This document shows positions 41,370 to 52,469 of a stretch of DNA of 64,000 nucleotides, in pieces. Below the pieces are notes generated by a model, which was not told the origin of the DNA, made no database searches, and was given only the letters and a program-made list of their open reading frames with translations. The stretch is taken from assembly GCA_023055505.1 (NCBI GenBank), contig JALIRH010000119.1, positions 124,001 to 188,000 of the forward strand. Direction: 5' to 3'. The DNA is from Callipepla californica brunnescens (Eukaryota > Chordata > Aves > Galliformes > Odontophoridae). The stretch's first letter is position 1, and each line of letters opens with the position of its first letter. A program made the position numbers and the translations under genes.

Positions 41370-42504
41370 CTGGAGGAGAGGAGAAATGAGCACACTGCTG
41401 TGTTATCGATCACCCCTCTCACATTCACACAGCCCAGTCTGAGCTGTGCCACCACCAGGAGAGATGACCACGGCTCAGAAACCACTGCCAGGCGAATTTT
41501 TAACACAAGGACACTTGAACGTACGATGGGCTTATCGTAACGAAGTGCCTCGGGGGAGCCTGAGATCCCTGCAATGCCTGCAGCTAGCTGGCAGCGGCTG
41601 CCACTGCTCCGTGACGTGTCTTCAGTGCTAAATCACCCCGTCACCTCGGCACGAATAAGAACAACCAGGCCTCCTCCAGACAGCGGGCGTTTATGGCGCA
41701 GGCGTGAAAGAGATCTGCTGAACAGTTCCTGCGGTCTGAACAGATTCTCATCGTGCTTCCTCTACCTTTGTAGGCAACATTCCATCCTGCTCGGGGGCTC
41801 CTGAGAGGATAATGAGCAGCCGTGAGTTAACGGAGTGGGCTTTGAATGGCATCTCGGAGCTACTGGTGGGAACAATGTGCTATTTTAAGCAGTCTCATTT
41901 CTGTTCCCATGAAAGGCATCCCTGCGCCTTCCATACACCTGCAAAAGCTGCGGTCGCTGCGAGGCCACGTTCTGTGTTTTGTGTTTGTCATTTCTCAGCT
42001 GTAACGCTGCATCAGGGTGCGCTGCAGGATAGGCTGACACACCTGGAGCTGCCAATGCTGCACGAGGAGCACAGTGACGAGTGCTGCGTGTAACAGTATG
42101 CACCAGTTGGGGTTTTTCTAAATCGTAATGATCTCTGACCAGGCAATCAAACAGAGCTGGCACTTTGTGCTCACACAAGGTTTCCAAAGTTAACACGGAC
42201 CCCAGCTGCGCTTTTCTCCCTCTAGGTCTGCCTGCTCTTCCCTTCCAGACACTGTATAATTCGAATCAGGCAAAGCAGGGAGAAGAGCCCAAGGGGCAGC
42301 GTGGCTGCTCACCTTTGGATGGAGCAGAAGAGGCCTTCAGAGAAGCTGAGCCTGACACAGGGGTCCCTGTGCTGGAGGGATGTGTGGGGACCCACGGGAG
42401 CCGTGGCCTCGCAATGGGCGCCACAAACTACAGCTGGGAGGAAGCGAGGACCCAGTGTGCTCTGCCAGCACCGCTGTGGGGTGGGAAATAACAGAACTGC
42501 TAAC
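41370..42504. other. Intron-like interval of the MTUS-like fragment
   Basis: No repeat or coding feature recognised between the predicted exons. Confidence 0.4.
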
Positions 42505-42578
42505 CTGGAGGCACGGCCGCATCTGTTCAAAGCTTTCCTTTAATTGTGTTTTCTCCAGTTCGCAAGCAGCAGCCAGTT
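42505..42578 (-). pseudogene. Exon of an MTUS1/MTUS2-like coiled-coil gene (first seen)
   Basis: 74 bp on the minus strand between acceptor GTGTCTTCCCCAG (AG at 42580-42579) and donor CAG|GTTAGC. It starts with two bases of a split codon and ends in phase 0. The peptide LAAACELEKTQLKESFEQM is a coiled-coil-type helix. It reads directly into the exon at 41369-41277 in phase, giving ...CLQ|DQV..., the junction expected in MTUS-family proteins. No upstream exons were recognised. Confidence 0.52.
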
Positions 42579-43201
42579 CTGGGGAAGACACACAGACATG
42601 ACATCGCTAAGTGAAGTCCAGCAGAGCAGGGGATGGGAGCACAGAGGCTGGGAGCCAGGCACCGCATGGGAAACAGCTTCAGGGCACGGAGGTTGAGGAA
42701 GAAACCAGCAGTAACACGCCATGGGGTTCTGGGAGAGCTGCTTTGAGGATCAGCATTTCCCAGCCTTGCAGCGGTCCCTCTACGTCTGCGTGGTCAAATT
42801 TGGATTTCTCACATCTGTCAGCTCCCAGGGGCTGTGATCCAAAAAGGTTCAGTATAAAAGCGGGCAAACAACCACGGCAGGGTGAGTATCTCCAAGCCAA
42901 GGGGTTTGAAAGTGGGTACATTGACGAGCTTGGATTGCAGTTTCTTTGGGGAGATAAAAAGGGGAGCCAGCAGCTTGGACGCAAAAAGGCAAATAACGGT
43001 GCTTGGCCAGGAGCTGCGGAGGACCTGTAAGGTTTAACGACGCTGTCACACCCTGGAGACAAAATGTCCTCTATTTCTAGTACATGATTAAGGGTTTCAC
43101 TGCTAGAAAAGTTGCCTCGGACTGATTAATAACCAGAAGTTAATCAACAAAGTGGAATAGTTTACCCTCCAACCCAAGGGCATGAGACTGGCATTCGGTA
43201 C
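42579..43201. other. No recognised feature
   Basis: No repeat, exon with good splice sites or domain was recognised. Confidence 0.4.
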
Positions 43202-43548
43202 TGTGTGGGAACTGCTGGATCACGGCCTGAACCACTGATGGATCACCTGAGGCGAGCACTGAGTCAGCCGCAGGGCCACAGGTGAAGGTAACGTACCTGT
43301 GCGATCGGAAGGGGTGGGGTCTGGCTCCACCTCTCCCAGACCCCATTGAAGGGCTGACCCCACCACAGAAACATCTCTGGTTGGGGATCCCTCTGTAGTG
43401 GAGTAATCAGCGAGCCTCAACCGTCATCATGGTGAGCCTCTCTTTCCTTACTAGTTATCTGTATGTCATCTACTTAAGCCCATCTAAAATATACCGTCTT
43501 CGGCACTATTTCTTTTGGGTGCTATTCTTGGGGGTTATTTGCCCTACA
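43202..43548 (+). repeat. LTR-like repeat, copy 2
   Basis: 347 bp with TG...CA ends (TGTGTGGGAACTGCTGG...CCCTACA). Same family and orientation as 36398-36729, with indels, for instance an extra GCGA near 43255 and extra sequence near 43285. Confidence 0.65.
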
Positions 43549-46500
43549 AGTAATTAAATGTTAGAGGAAGCACCGTGAATGTGATTGTTTTCAGAGTATT
43601 CCTGAAGTAGGTGGTTTACTTTTTGGTACTGATAAAGAGATGCTAAGGCTTCATACTAATCTAAAGTTTTAGTCGTTCTGATTAATATGAGTTCTTCTAC
43701 TGAGGGGAAGAAATGCACTTTGTCTCAGTGTTGCCTTCAGATTTTTCCATTACTCCTGAAGCCAGACCGTGCGACGTGTTTTTGGTCAGAATAATTTACA
43801 ACAGGCTCAGGAGGGAAGACCGAGTTTCCCTACAGCACAGCAGGGAGGCAGGGGAGGATCGACGCCTGGCCGAGTGATATGCTCCTCCAGTGCTGATTCT
43901 CCTAAAATAAATGGGTTATCATCACTGAATTCTGGGCTTAAAGGCAAATACAGGGGAAAAAAAAATAGCTCTGGAAGTGCTTTTGTTTCTGTAATGCGAT
44001 CAACAAAAGCCCGGAGGCACTTTTGTGCCTTCTTGGAGAAGCAGAACAGCTGACGTTCTCAGGTTAGTCTGAGCTGTGTCAGAAAACTGTTCGGAGCAGT
44101 GTTGACTTGCTTGGAAATCAATCTTTGCACTGAGTGTTCTAGCAAGAAGTTATACTGGGGACGAGGGATTCGGAAATAGTGCATCAGGCGCTGTTTGTTT
44201 CCTCTGCTTTTATTTCACTCAAACTTCGTGAAAATGCGTGCCTGAAATTTTCCGTTCTCCGAGTAGGAATGTTACTGGAGAAAAGCCTTGGGCAGACTGC
44301 TCCGCAGCAGAAGGAGGAGTGGCAAGCCCTCTGACTGGAGGGGCTTTGTAACAGACGTGCTCCGTGTTTCCCCAGATGACTTGAGGGGAAGGAATTCACA
44401 AAGAGCCGTTCCGGGACACGGCAGCGTTTCTCTGACGGAGGACTTGGATGCTTGGTGAGATGGACGAGTGCAAATCGAGGAGAAACAGAAGCACCTGAGG
44501 GAAGGGACAGTGATGCCTGGCTTTGAACACAAGGCTAAGCTTTCTCCGGAGATGCTGAGGATTAGAAAGAGAGTGAGTGGTAGAAAACATTATACTGCTT
44601 TTATTTATTTATTTTTCTCTTGATTTGCTTCCTTGAGGCCTCGTGTAATCACACAAGGGTTAGAGCCAGTCTTCTGGCCTACAGCAGCCTTTACTACAAA
44701 GTAAGCTGACCTAGGGATGGCAGGGGGTCAAACAGCAATTTATTTTTACTGTAACAAATATACCAGGATGTAGAATTCCTTTCCACTTCTGAAAGGTGAA
44801 GTGGAATGATCAAAGCATTAGATATCCGGAGCCTAGCATTCCTGCTGCCCGAGTTCTTCCTGCTGCCGCTGTTCACAGCATTTGTTTTTCTGTTGTGACT
44901 TGACAGGCCTCTGGGTTTCTGATCAAAGAAACTTGTAAGGACAAATACAATTCTGTAGCTCTTCCAATGCGTTGTTTTTGTTTTCTCAGCTTCAGAACAT
45001 GAGGTTCAACTCCACCTCGTTGGCATTTTAACCAGACTTTCTCAGGACATTGCTGCAACAGCTACAGCTACCCCAGTGTGATACTGCAGGGGATACCCTG
45101 GGGGAGGGTGACCAGCCCACAGAAAAGATTAAGGGCTGGGAAGAAACGCTGTCCTAGGACTATCAAGACAGCACTTGCACTCAAATTTTAATATTTTTCA
45201 GCTATCATTTCGCTGCTTGAAGTGGAAGTACATCAAGAGGTGTTTTTTTGTGTGTGTTAGAAGAAAATGCTTCTGAGAGAGTAGATGAATTTCCTAGTAG
45301 TGATGAGCCTTAAGCTGCTTTATCTGGGAAACAGGTCCTTCTTCAAGGAATTTTTGTGCAGCAGAGGACAACACAAGGAGCTGCTGTCAGTATCAGATTA
45401 TTTGGAGATTGGACACCACCAGCAGTTTTGCAGGAATGAGATGTTGCCATTAATGCTTGCCATTAATGTTCCTTTGGGTGAAAGTGGTTTAACTGCTGAT
45501 CTTGGAATACAAGCAGACTGGCTGGCTGGCCGGCATCACTTTGCTCTGTAACTCGGACCCTCTTTACCTCTGGGGAAGAGGGAGGGGCCGTTCTAGTTGA
45601 GCTTTTGAGTCCGACACAAGTGCGTATTGTACTACTTGTGCCGGACTGCAGAATCTGGGACAGAGGAAAAGAAAATCCTCCACTGGCCTGCAGTCCACAT
45701 TCAACATGTTGAAAATATTGTTAGAAAACTCCTGCTTAATTTAGGCACAGACTTAGGGCGAGTGTTAGTCTCTTAGTCCTACAGGCTATCACTTGTGTTC
45801 TCCATCAGTAGCGTGTCATCACAGACCAGACAGACGCCTGACCTCGTCCTTGGTCACTTAAAAAGTACAGAGCTGAGCCTTACTCTGGTTGGGCCTTGCT
45901 CATTTAAGCTGAGAAGCAACTCTTAAAACCTCTCACGCTTTCCAAACTGTCCAAGACTTCGTAAAACTCTGGCGTGGCTCCTTGCACTTGGTAACTGGTC
46001 GAGGAGGTCTTATCCTACTTAACTACAGCTTGTAGGAATGATTCCCGTGCCAAACTCCTGCAGAGCAGAGGAGCATCTCCCCAGGCACGTGTCCATCGCA
46101 CTCTGCAAAGCACAGTGGCTGAGAGTGAATGCCTGGAGCTGTGTGCAATGCAGCCTGTGAGGCTGGGAAGGAGTTGGCTTTCCCTCAGTGAGATGCCATT
46201 GTTAGGAAATATCTCCCTGAGGTCCTTCAGAGCTGTGAGCTGACCTTCAGGATGCAAATCTTTCCCATAGCCTGAAGAACAAAGTCCAGGGAAGAAGCAG
46301 AGAGAGCTGTGTGCATGGAAATGCTGTGGGGTTGGTGAAATGAATGTTAGGTGTCCTTTGTAAGAAGGGCAGTGATGAGATCTTGCTCACGTCCCTTGAG
46401 AAAGGGTGGGCGTTGTGTGATGCGCAGTCATTTCCTCTTCTCTCAGCAGGGTATGGCTTCTTTGAAAGGTAACATGGGAGTGTATTCTCCTTCCATCTCC

Positions 46501-47027
46501 AAACTTTGCTGTTTCACAGCAACTGGAAAGAAGCCCAGCGAGCTCCCCTCATCCTGCACGAAGCAGCAGTGAATCCCTTTGCCTCTCAGGTCTCAGTCAC
46601 AGCCATTCACACTGAGTGCAGCAGAAGTGCTCAGGATTTCTGACTTCACCAAGCACCCTTTGGGCATCATGAGTAGGATGAGACCACGGAGGAGAAAAAG
46701 CATCCCTACAACTTTGATTTGCAACGCACGTCTTTCTTGTGTCAGTTGCACAGACGCCTACAAGTACTTCTGCTGTAGAAGTGATCTCATCTGACCAACT
46801 CTGAAAAGAAAACCTGTGACCACAGCACCAACACGTTCCTCACAGGGACATGGCTGTTTCCTTCCGAGAAGGAAGGCAGAGGCCTTCGTGGCAGACACAA
46901 CCTCATGAAGTGTAGCTTACATCACTGACCTCAGGAAGCATTTCCCCCATTGCAAGACCTGTCACTAACTTTTGTACTCCTTGACCAGGTCCTCGTGCCC
47001 ACAGGTGCTGATACCCAGCAGTACCAA
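43549..47027. other. Mostly unassigned; one inverted repeat and the 5' flank of the olfactory receptor
   Basis: No gene recognised. An imperfect hairpin lies at 45608-45647: GTCCGACACAAGT and ACTTGTGCCGGAC, one mismatch, 12-base loop. Just before the receptor ATG there are acceptor-like sites (CTCCTTGACCAG ending at 46988 and GTGCCCACAG ending at 47004), as expected for a receptor with a non-coding 5' exon. Confidence 0.45.
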
Positions 47028-47078
47028 ATGCCCAACAGCAGCTCCATCAGCGAGTTCCTCCTGCTGGCGTTGGCAGAC
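47028..47078 (+). pseudogene. Olfactory receptor, 5' end (OR14-like), split by ERV4
   Basis: Seventeen codons from ATG 47028, MPNSSSISEFLLLALAD: the usual N-terminus of the expanded avian OR14-type receptors, with an N-glycosylation sequon and the EFLLLALAD stretch before helix 1. The frame is cut after Asp by ERV4, and the target duplication CAGAC (47074-47078) is repeated at 52470-52474. The rest of the gene lies at 52470-53393. Confidence 0.92.
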
Positions 47079-47611
47079 TGTCAGGGGTTTGTGGGCCGGT
47101 TCGGCCCGGCCCCGCAACAACCGAGGAAGGAGACCCACAGGCCCACACCCCGGACAGGGGGAAGGGGGAAAAGGAAAAAAAAAGGAAATAAGCCCCAAAA
47201 CAAAACAGCGGCAACGATCTGAGGGGGAAAAGCTAATTTACTAAATAAGACATCAGGAAGTAAATAACACAATATAATGCAATCCAATTTGGAATTAAGC
47301 CTAATTAATCAAACAAAACGAGTGAGAGAGAGAGAGAGAGAGAGAGTGAGTGCCCGATAAACCGAAGGCCTTACGCTAACGCTGAAGGCGGACGGCAGCG
47401 AGCACCCACTCCTAAGTGATCCTAGAAAAAAGAGAGAGAACGTCCCGTGACCGCAGAGGGTTTTTATCTGTTCCCTCTGAGCGGAAAACACGTGAAAAAA
47501 AAACAAAGCATTGCAAAGTCCTCTGGGGAATGTAGTTCTCCCTGACTCCCAATGCACTACATGATGCCATGATGTGGAATACCAGTACCAAAAAATCATA
47601 AAACCACGACA
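47079..47611 (-). repeat. ERV4 3' LTR
   Basis: 533 bp, element-sense TGTCGTGGTTTTATG...CCCCTGACA, with a (GA)n run near 47323-47348 that is shorter than in the other LTR. Confidence 0.94.
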
Positions 47612-47625
47612 TTCCACCCCTTATT
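47612..47625 (-). promoter_or_regulatory. ERV4 polypurine tract
   Basis: Element-sense AATAAGGGGTGGAA, adjacent to the LTR. ERV5 has nearly the same tract. Confidence 0.8.
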
Positions 47626-47721
47626 CCACATCACTGTATCATGCTTGATACATACAGAAGAACAATAATTAACGTGCATTAGATACACGCACACAATATA
47701 TATACAAGTATATACATAGAA

Positions 47722-50270
47722 TTATTGAGGGCGGTCTCCAGACATCAAATTCCCTTGTGGTACACACTGAACATCCCCATTCTTTTGCATCACCCACCAG
47801 GTAGACCCAGGTCCCTGAGCAAAGACAGTTCCACGGAGAGGTTTGCCCTTTCCAGAAGCTGGAAGTACCCAAACTGCTTTGCCCAACATGTTCTTTACAT
47901 GTACTACAGGGACCTTATCTCCCTCTACAGTAGGCAGAGAGCTGGATTGGGCAGGACCATTGCGATTGATGGATCCTCGGGTGTTGACCAACCAGGTGGC
48001 TTCTGACAAATTTTTTTCCCAGTGCTTAAATGTTCCACCACCCATTGCTTTCAACATTGTTTTTAACAATCCATTGTACCTTTCAATTTTACCAGAAGCT
48101 GGTGCGTGATAGGGGATATGATAAATCCACTCAATGCCATGATCTTTGGCCCAAGTATCTACAAGAGAATTTTTAAAATGACTTCCATTATCAGACTCAA
48201 TTCTTTCTGGAGTACCATGTCGCCATACAACTTATTTCTCGAGACCTAAGATGGTGTTTCGGGCGGTAGCATGGGGTACTGCGTATGTTTCAAGCCACCC
48301 AGTGGTCGCCTCCACCATGGTGAGCACATAACGCTTACCACTGCGGGACCGTGGCAAGGTGATATAATCAACCTGCCACGCCTCCCCATATTTATATTTT
48401 TGCCATCGCCTTTCCTCCCAAAGAGGTTTCATCCTCTTGGCTTGTTTAATTGCGGCGCATGTATCACAGTCATGGATCACCTGTGCGATGGCATCCATAG
48501 TTAAGTCCACCCCTCGGTCTCTAGCCCACTTATAGGTCGCGTCCCTTCCTTGATGGCCCCAGGTCTCATGGGCCCACCGAGCTAGAAATAATTCACTCTT
48601 ATGTTGCCAGTCCAAGTCTACTTGAGTCACCTTAACTTTGGCAGCTCGATCTACCTGGTGGTTGTTTTGCTGTTCTTCAGTTGCCCGGCTCTTAGGAACA
48701 TGAGCATCTACGTGATGCACCTTTACAACCATGTTCTTTATTCGGGCAGCAATATCCTTCCACAGTTCAGCGGCCCAAATAGGTTTACCCTTCCGTTGCC
48801 AACCATTTTGTTCCCACTGCTGTAACCACCCCCACAAAGCATTTGCCATCATCCATGAGTCAGTATAAAGATAAAGCACTGGCCACCTCTCACGTTCAGC
48901 AATATTTAAGGCTAATTGGACAGCCTTTACCTCTGCAAATTGACTTGATTCTCCTTCTCCTTCAGTGACCTCTGCAACTTGTTGCATGGAACTCCACACA
49001 GCAGATTTCCATTTGCGGTGCTTTCCCACAAAGCGACACGATCCATCTGTGAACAGGGCGTATCTCTTTTCATCTTCTGTTAGTTCATTATATGGTGGGG
49101 CTTCTTTGGCACGTGACACCTCCTTTGCTGGTGTTGTTCCAAACTTTTTACCTTGAGGCCAGTCCATGATCACCTCCAGGATTCCTGGACGGTTGAGGTT
49201 CCCCATCCGAGCTCGCTGTGTAATCAGCGCAATCCACTTACTCCAAGTGGCATCAGTAGCATGATGGGTAGAGGGAACTGTTCCTTTAAACATCCATTTC
49301 AGTACTGGCAGTCGAGGTGCCAGAAGGAGCTGCGTTTCGGTACCGATTACTTCGGAAGCAGCTCGAACCCCCTCATACTCGGCTAAGATCTCCTTCTCAG
49401 TTGGAGTGTAGCGCTCCTCAGACCCCCTGTATGCACGACTCCAGAATCCAAGGGGTCGGCCTCGGGTCTCTCCAAAAGCTCTTTGCCACAAACTCCAAGT
49501 GGGACCTTCCTTTCCAGCAGCAGTGTAGAGGATGTTCTTTACATCCTGTCCCATCCACACTGGCCCCAGGGCCACGGCACGGGCTATCTCCTGCTTCATT
49601 TGCTCAAAAGCCTGCTGCTGCTCAGGGCCCCATACAAAATCATTCTTCTTCCGCGTCACCCGAAAGAGAGGGCTCACAATGAGGCTGTAGTTTGGAACAT
49701 GCAGTCTCCAAAATCCCACTACACCCAGAAAAGCTTGGGTCTCTGTCTTATTGGTGGGTGGAGACATGGCAGTAATTTTGTCAATCACATCTGTTGGGAT
49801 GTGACGACGTCCATCTTGCCACTTTATGCCTAGGAACTGAATTTCTTGTGCAGGCCCTTTTACTTTGCTTCGCTTAATAGCGAAGCCAGCTTGCAGGAGG
49901 ATCTGTATTATTGTCTCTCCTTTCTTAAAAACTTCCTCTGCTGTATTGCCCCATACAACAATATCATCGATGTACTGCAGATGCTCAGGAGCGCCGCCCT
50001 GTTCCAATGCAGTTTGGATCAACCCATGGCAAATGGTTGGGCTGTGCTTCCACCCCTGGGGCAAACGGTTCCAGGTGTACTGAACGCCTCTCCAGGTGAA
50101 GGCAAACTGTGGCCTGCATTCTGTGGCCAAGGGAATTGAAAAGAAGGCGTTAGCAATGTCAATCGTGGCATACCACTTGGCTGCTTTTGACTCCAGTTCA
50201 TACTGGAGTTGAAGCATGTCTGGCACAGCAGCACTCAGTGGAGGTGTGACTTCATTCAGGCCACGGTGGA
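47722..50270 (-). pseudogene. pol: ERV4 Pol: RT, RNase H, integrase (one stop, 5' deletion)
   Basis: The frame begins inside the RT fingers (RGLNEVTPPL) right at the break with gag. RT has IDIANAFFSIPL, LPQGWKHSP and YIDD. RNase H has FTDGS, FAEVKAV, YTDSWM and a terminal HQVDRAAK. Integrase has HETWGHQG and CDTC (zinc finger) and the first Asp in QVDYITL. TAA at 48232-48234 then interrupts the frame in place of a likely CAA. The same frame continues to 47722 with the second Asp (ESDNGSHF), the Glu (GKIERYN) and a C-terminal domain (VWVLPASGKGK). One point mutation therefore separates the first Asp from the rest of integrase. Protease and the RT N-terminus are missing. Confidence 0.92.
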
Positions 50271-51697
50271 AATTTTTGTTCGAAGTTTTGAAGTGTAAGA
50301 ATTAGTTCAAAAACTGGGGGTTTTCTGTCTTGGTCCTCGTATCTGTTGAACGTTGTCACTAGTGTACCGGCGTACCTTTCTGGTGTTGACTTTGAAAGCT
50401 TCTGACATACTTCGGGTGTACTCCTTACTTTCTCTGGATCATGGTCCCGATCGTCAGGATCAAACGTTGGATCATACAGCATTTCCGCCACAGCTGTTTC
50501 TCTCAAATACTGGATGCCTTCCTCAATAGTTTTCCATCTTTTCACTTTAGGTGCCAGGTCACTCTTGTAGGGATATCTTTCCCTCACAGCTACTAGCATT
50601 CGTTGCCAGAGGCTGGCGATTCCATCCATATACCTGCTGATTCCTCTGTCGACAGCCGGATCTCGGGCAATGTTTCCTAGTTGGCGAGCTTCGTTACTAT
50701 CAAGGGACACACTGTTGGCCCCGTTGTCCCAACACCGAAGCAACCAAGTGACAATACTCTCATCCGGACGTCGAACAAACTCCTTTCTTGAGCCTTGGAT
50801 CTCAGACATTTTCACGGGCCGACGAAACGTCGTAACTTTAACTTTCTCTTCACCTTCATCATCACTTTCTTCTCCATGTTTCTCACTTTTCTTTGTTGCC
50901 TTTCTCGATGGTGGGGGGGTTGTGGCCACCCCCTCACCTATATCTTCTTTTGGCACCTCTTCTTTGCGTTCTAGGCGCGAGGACACACGTTTCCATTTCT
51001 TGCCTTCCACAGGGGCAACTGACTTTGATACTGGTGCTTCCTTTGGCTGGTCAGGTGTGACCGGGAGGTTTTCCTCTTTGGTTTGGGCCTCAGTTTGGAC
51101 ACTCTCTCTCTTCATAATAGTATATAAACCTCGGTAAGCATAAGCCAAGCCCCAAATAAGCTGTTCCACCTCAGATCTTTCTGAGCCGCAACACCCTTTA
51201 CTCAGATACAGGCCTAGCTCCTCAGGATCCTGCAATTGTTCAGGAGAAAAATCCCATGACACCGGGTGTCCCCATGCTTCTAATTTCTTTCCTAAAACTC
51301 TCAATTCTCCCTGCCATTCAACATTCTCTGTTTCTGGGAGAAGCTTCCTGCACATGATGTAAAGTGCTACTACATGCAGGAGGACTAATATCCCAATTAT
51401 TAACACCATCCCTAAGCTGTGATCTTGAAAATTCATAAAAAACTGAGAGGGGAAACTGGATACCCATTCAAACATCACATGGTTCGTTAACATGCTATCG
51501 TTTGTTCCATTAGCTGGGGTGCCCTGGTATCTGGCAGGTGCCTCTATCATTGCTTTTAATTTATCATATAGGGACCAGAACCAATGGAACAGAACGGCAA
51601 ACTTAACCAAGTTCCAGTACGTTTTGAGCATTAAGAGGGAAAAAGCGGTGAAGTACAATCCCTGTAAGGGCAGTTTTAACAGAAACAGAAAAGACAT
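50252..51697 (-). pseudogene. gag: ERV4 Gag with N-terminal membrane hairpin (C-terminus deleted)
   Basis: 481 codons from ATG 51697 (MSFLFLLKLP). There is no Gly2 myristoylation signal. Residues about 3-41 are strongly hydrophobic. A loop with two glycosylation sequons (N63, N66) follows, then a second hydrophobic helix at about 96-115 (GMVLIIGILVLLHVVALYIM). Next come a charged region, a proline/lysine-rich linker and a capsid-like domain starting EIQGSRKEFVRRPDESIVTW. Relative to ERV5 the frame ends early, near FEQKF, where a deletion joins it to RT; no zinc knuckle remains. ERV5 Gag shares the linker and capsid at high identity and has the same hairpin topology with a quite different hairpin sequence. 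Confidence 0.88.
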
Positions 51698-51902
51698 TTT
51701 TATTATTATTTTTTTTTCTTGTACTAAAACAATCTGGCAGTACCCAAAAGAAGTTTACAGATATCCCAAAACAACTGGCAGTACGCCCAGACTTTAAGGT
51801 CGTGTTTTGCTGTACAGCACTTGCAGTACAGATAAGCTTGTTAACAACAGACAGAGATTCACTCTAAAAGTTTGTCTCTGCCCGGCTAAGGCAGCTGGTC
51901 GT
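51698..51902 (-). other. ERV4 5' leader
   Basis: Untranslated leader between primer site and gag ATG, with a T-rich (element-sense A-rich) run near 51705-51718. Confidence 0.6.
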
Positions 51903-51920
51903 GCCCCATGTTGGGCGCCA
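51903..51920 (-). promoter_or_regulatory. ERV4 primer binding site, tRNA-Lys1,2
   Basis: Element-sense TGGCGCCCAACATGGGGC, four bases inside the LTR. It matches the tRNA-Lys1,2 site with one mismatch (A for G at position 12). Confidence 0.88.
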
Positions 51921-51924
51921 AAAA

Positions 51925-52165
51925 TGTCAGGGGTTTGTGGGCCGGTTCGGCCCAGCCCCGCAACAACCGAAGAAGGAGACCCACAGGCCCACACCCCGGA
52001 CAGGGGGAAGGGGGAAAAGGAAAAAAAAAGGAAATAAGCCCCAAAACAAAACAGCGGCAACGATCTGAGGGGGAAAAGCTAATTTACTAAGTAAGACATC
52101 AGGAAGTAAATAACACAATATAATGCAATACAATTTGGAATTAAGCCTAATTAATCAAACAAAAC

Positions 52166-52207
<42 letters not shown>

Positions 52208-52469
52208 GTGCCCGATAAACCGAAGGCCTTACGCTAACGCTGAAGGCGGACGGCAGCGAGCACCCACTCCTAAGTGATCCTAGAAAAAAGAGAGAGAACG
52301 TCCCGTGACCGCAGAGGGTTTTTATCTGTTCCCTCTGAGCGGAAAACACGTGAAAAAAAAACAAAGCATTGCAAAGTCCTCTGGGGAATGTAGTTCTCCC
52401 TGACTCCCAATGCACTACATGATGCCATGATGTGGAATACCAGTACCAAAAAATCATAAAACCACGACA
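51925..52469 (-). repeat. ERV4 5' LTR
   Basis: 545 bp, about four substitutions from the 3' LTR plus a 12-bp longer GA repeat (near 52168-52205). Confidence 0.94.

Larger units (their letters stand above)
47079..52469 (-). mobile_element. ERV4: env-less provirus with membrane-hairpin Gag, tRNA-Lys1,2 primed
   Basis: 5391-bp minus-strand provirus inside an olfactory receptor gene, with target duplication CAGAC. LTRs are 533 and 545 bp; they differ by about four substitutions and by the length of a GA repeat, so the insertion is very recent. Gag and pol are present but NC, protease and the RT N-terminus are deleted between them. Pol ends about 110 bp before the 3' LTR, so there is no room for env. 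Its relatives here are ERV5 and the old LTR at 35337. I am not sure of its class: YIDD in RT and a Lys1,2 primer site suggest a class II (ERVK) or related avian lineage. Confidence 0.93.

Noticed and set aside
44873..45058. Minus-strand basic frame as a further coiled-coil exon
   Set aside because: Composition is vaguely helical, but there are no convincing splice sites and no phase fit with the MTUS-like exons.
47323..47348. GA repeat as an independent microsatellite locus
   Set aside because: It is part of the ERV4 LTR, present in both LTRs with different lengths.
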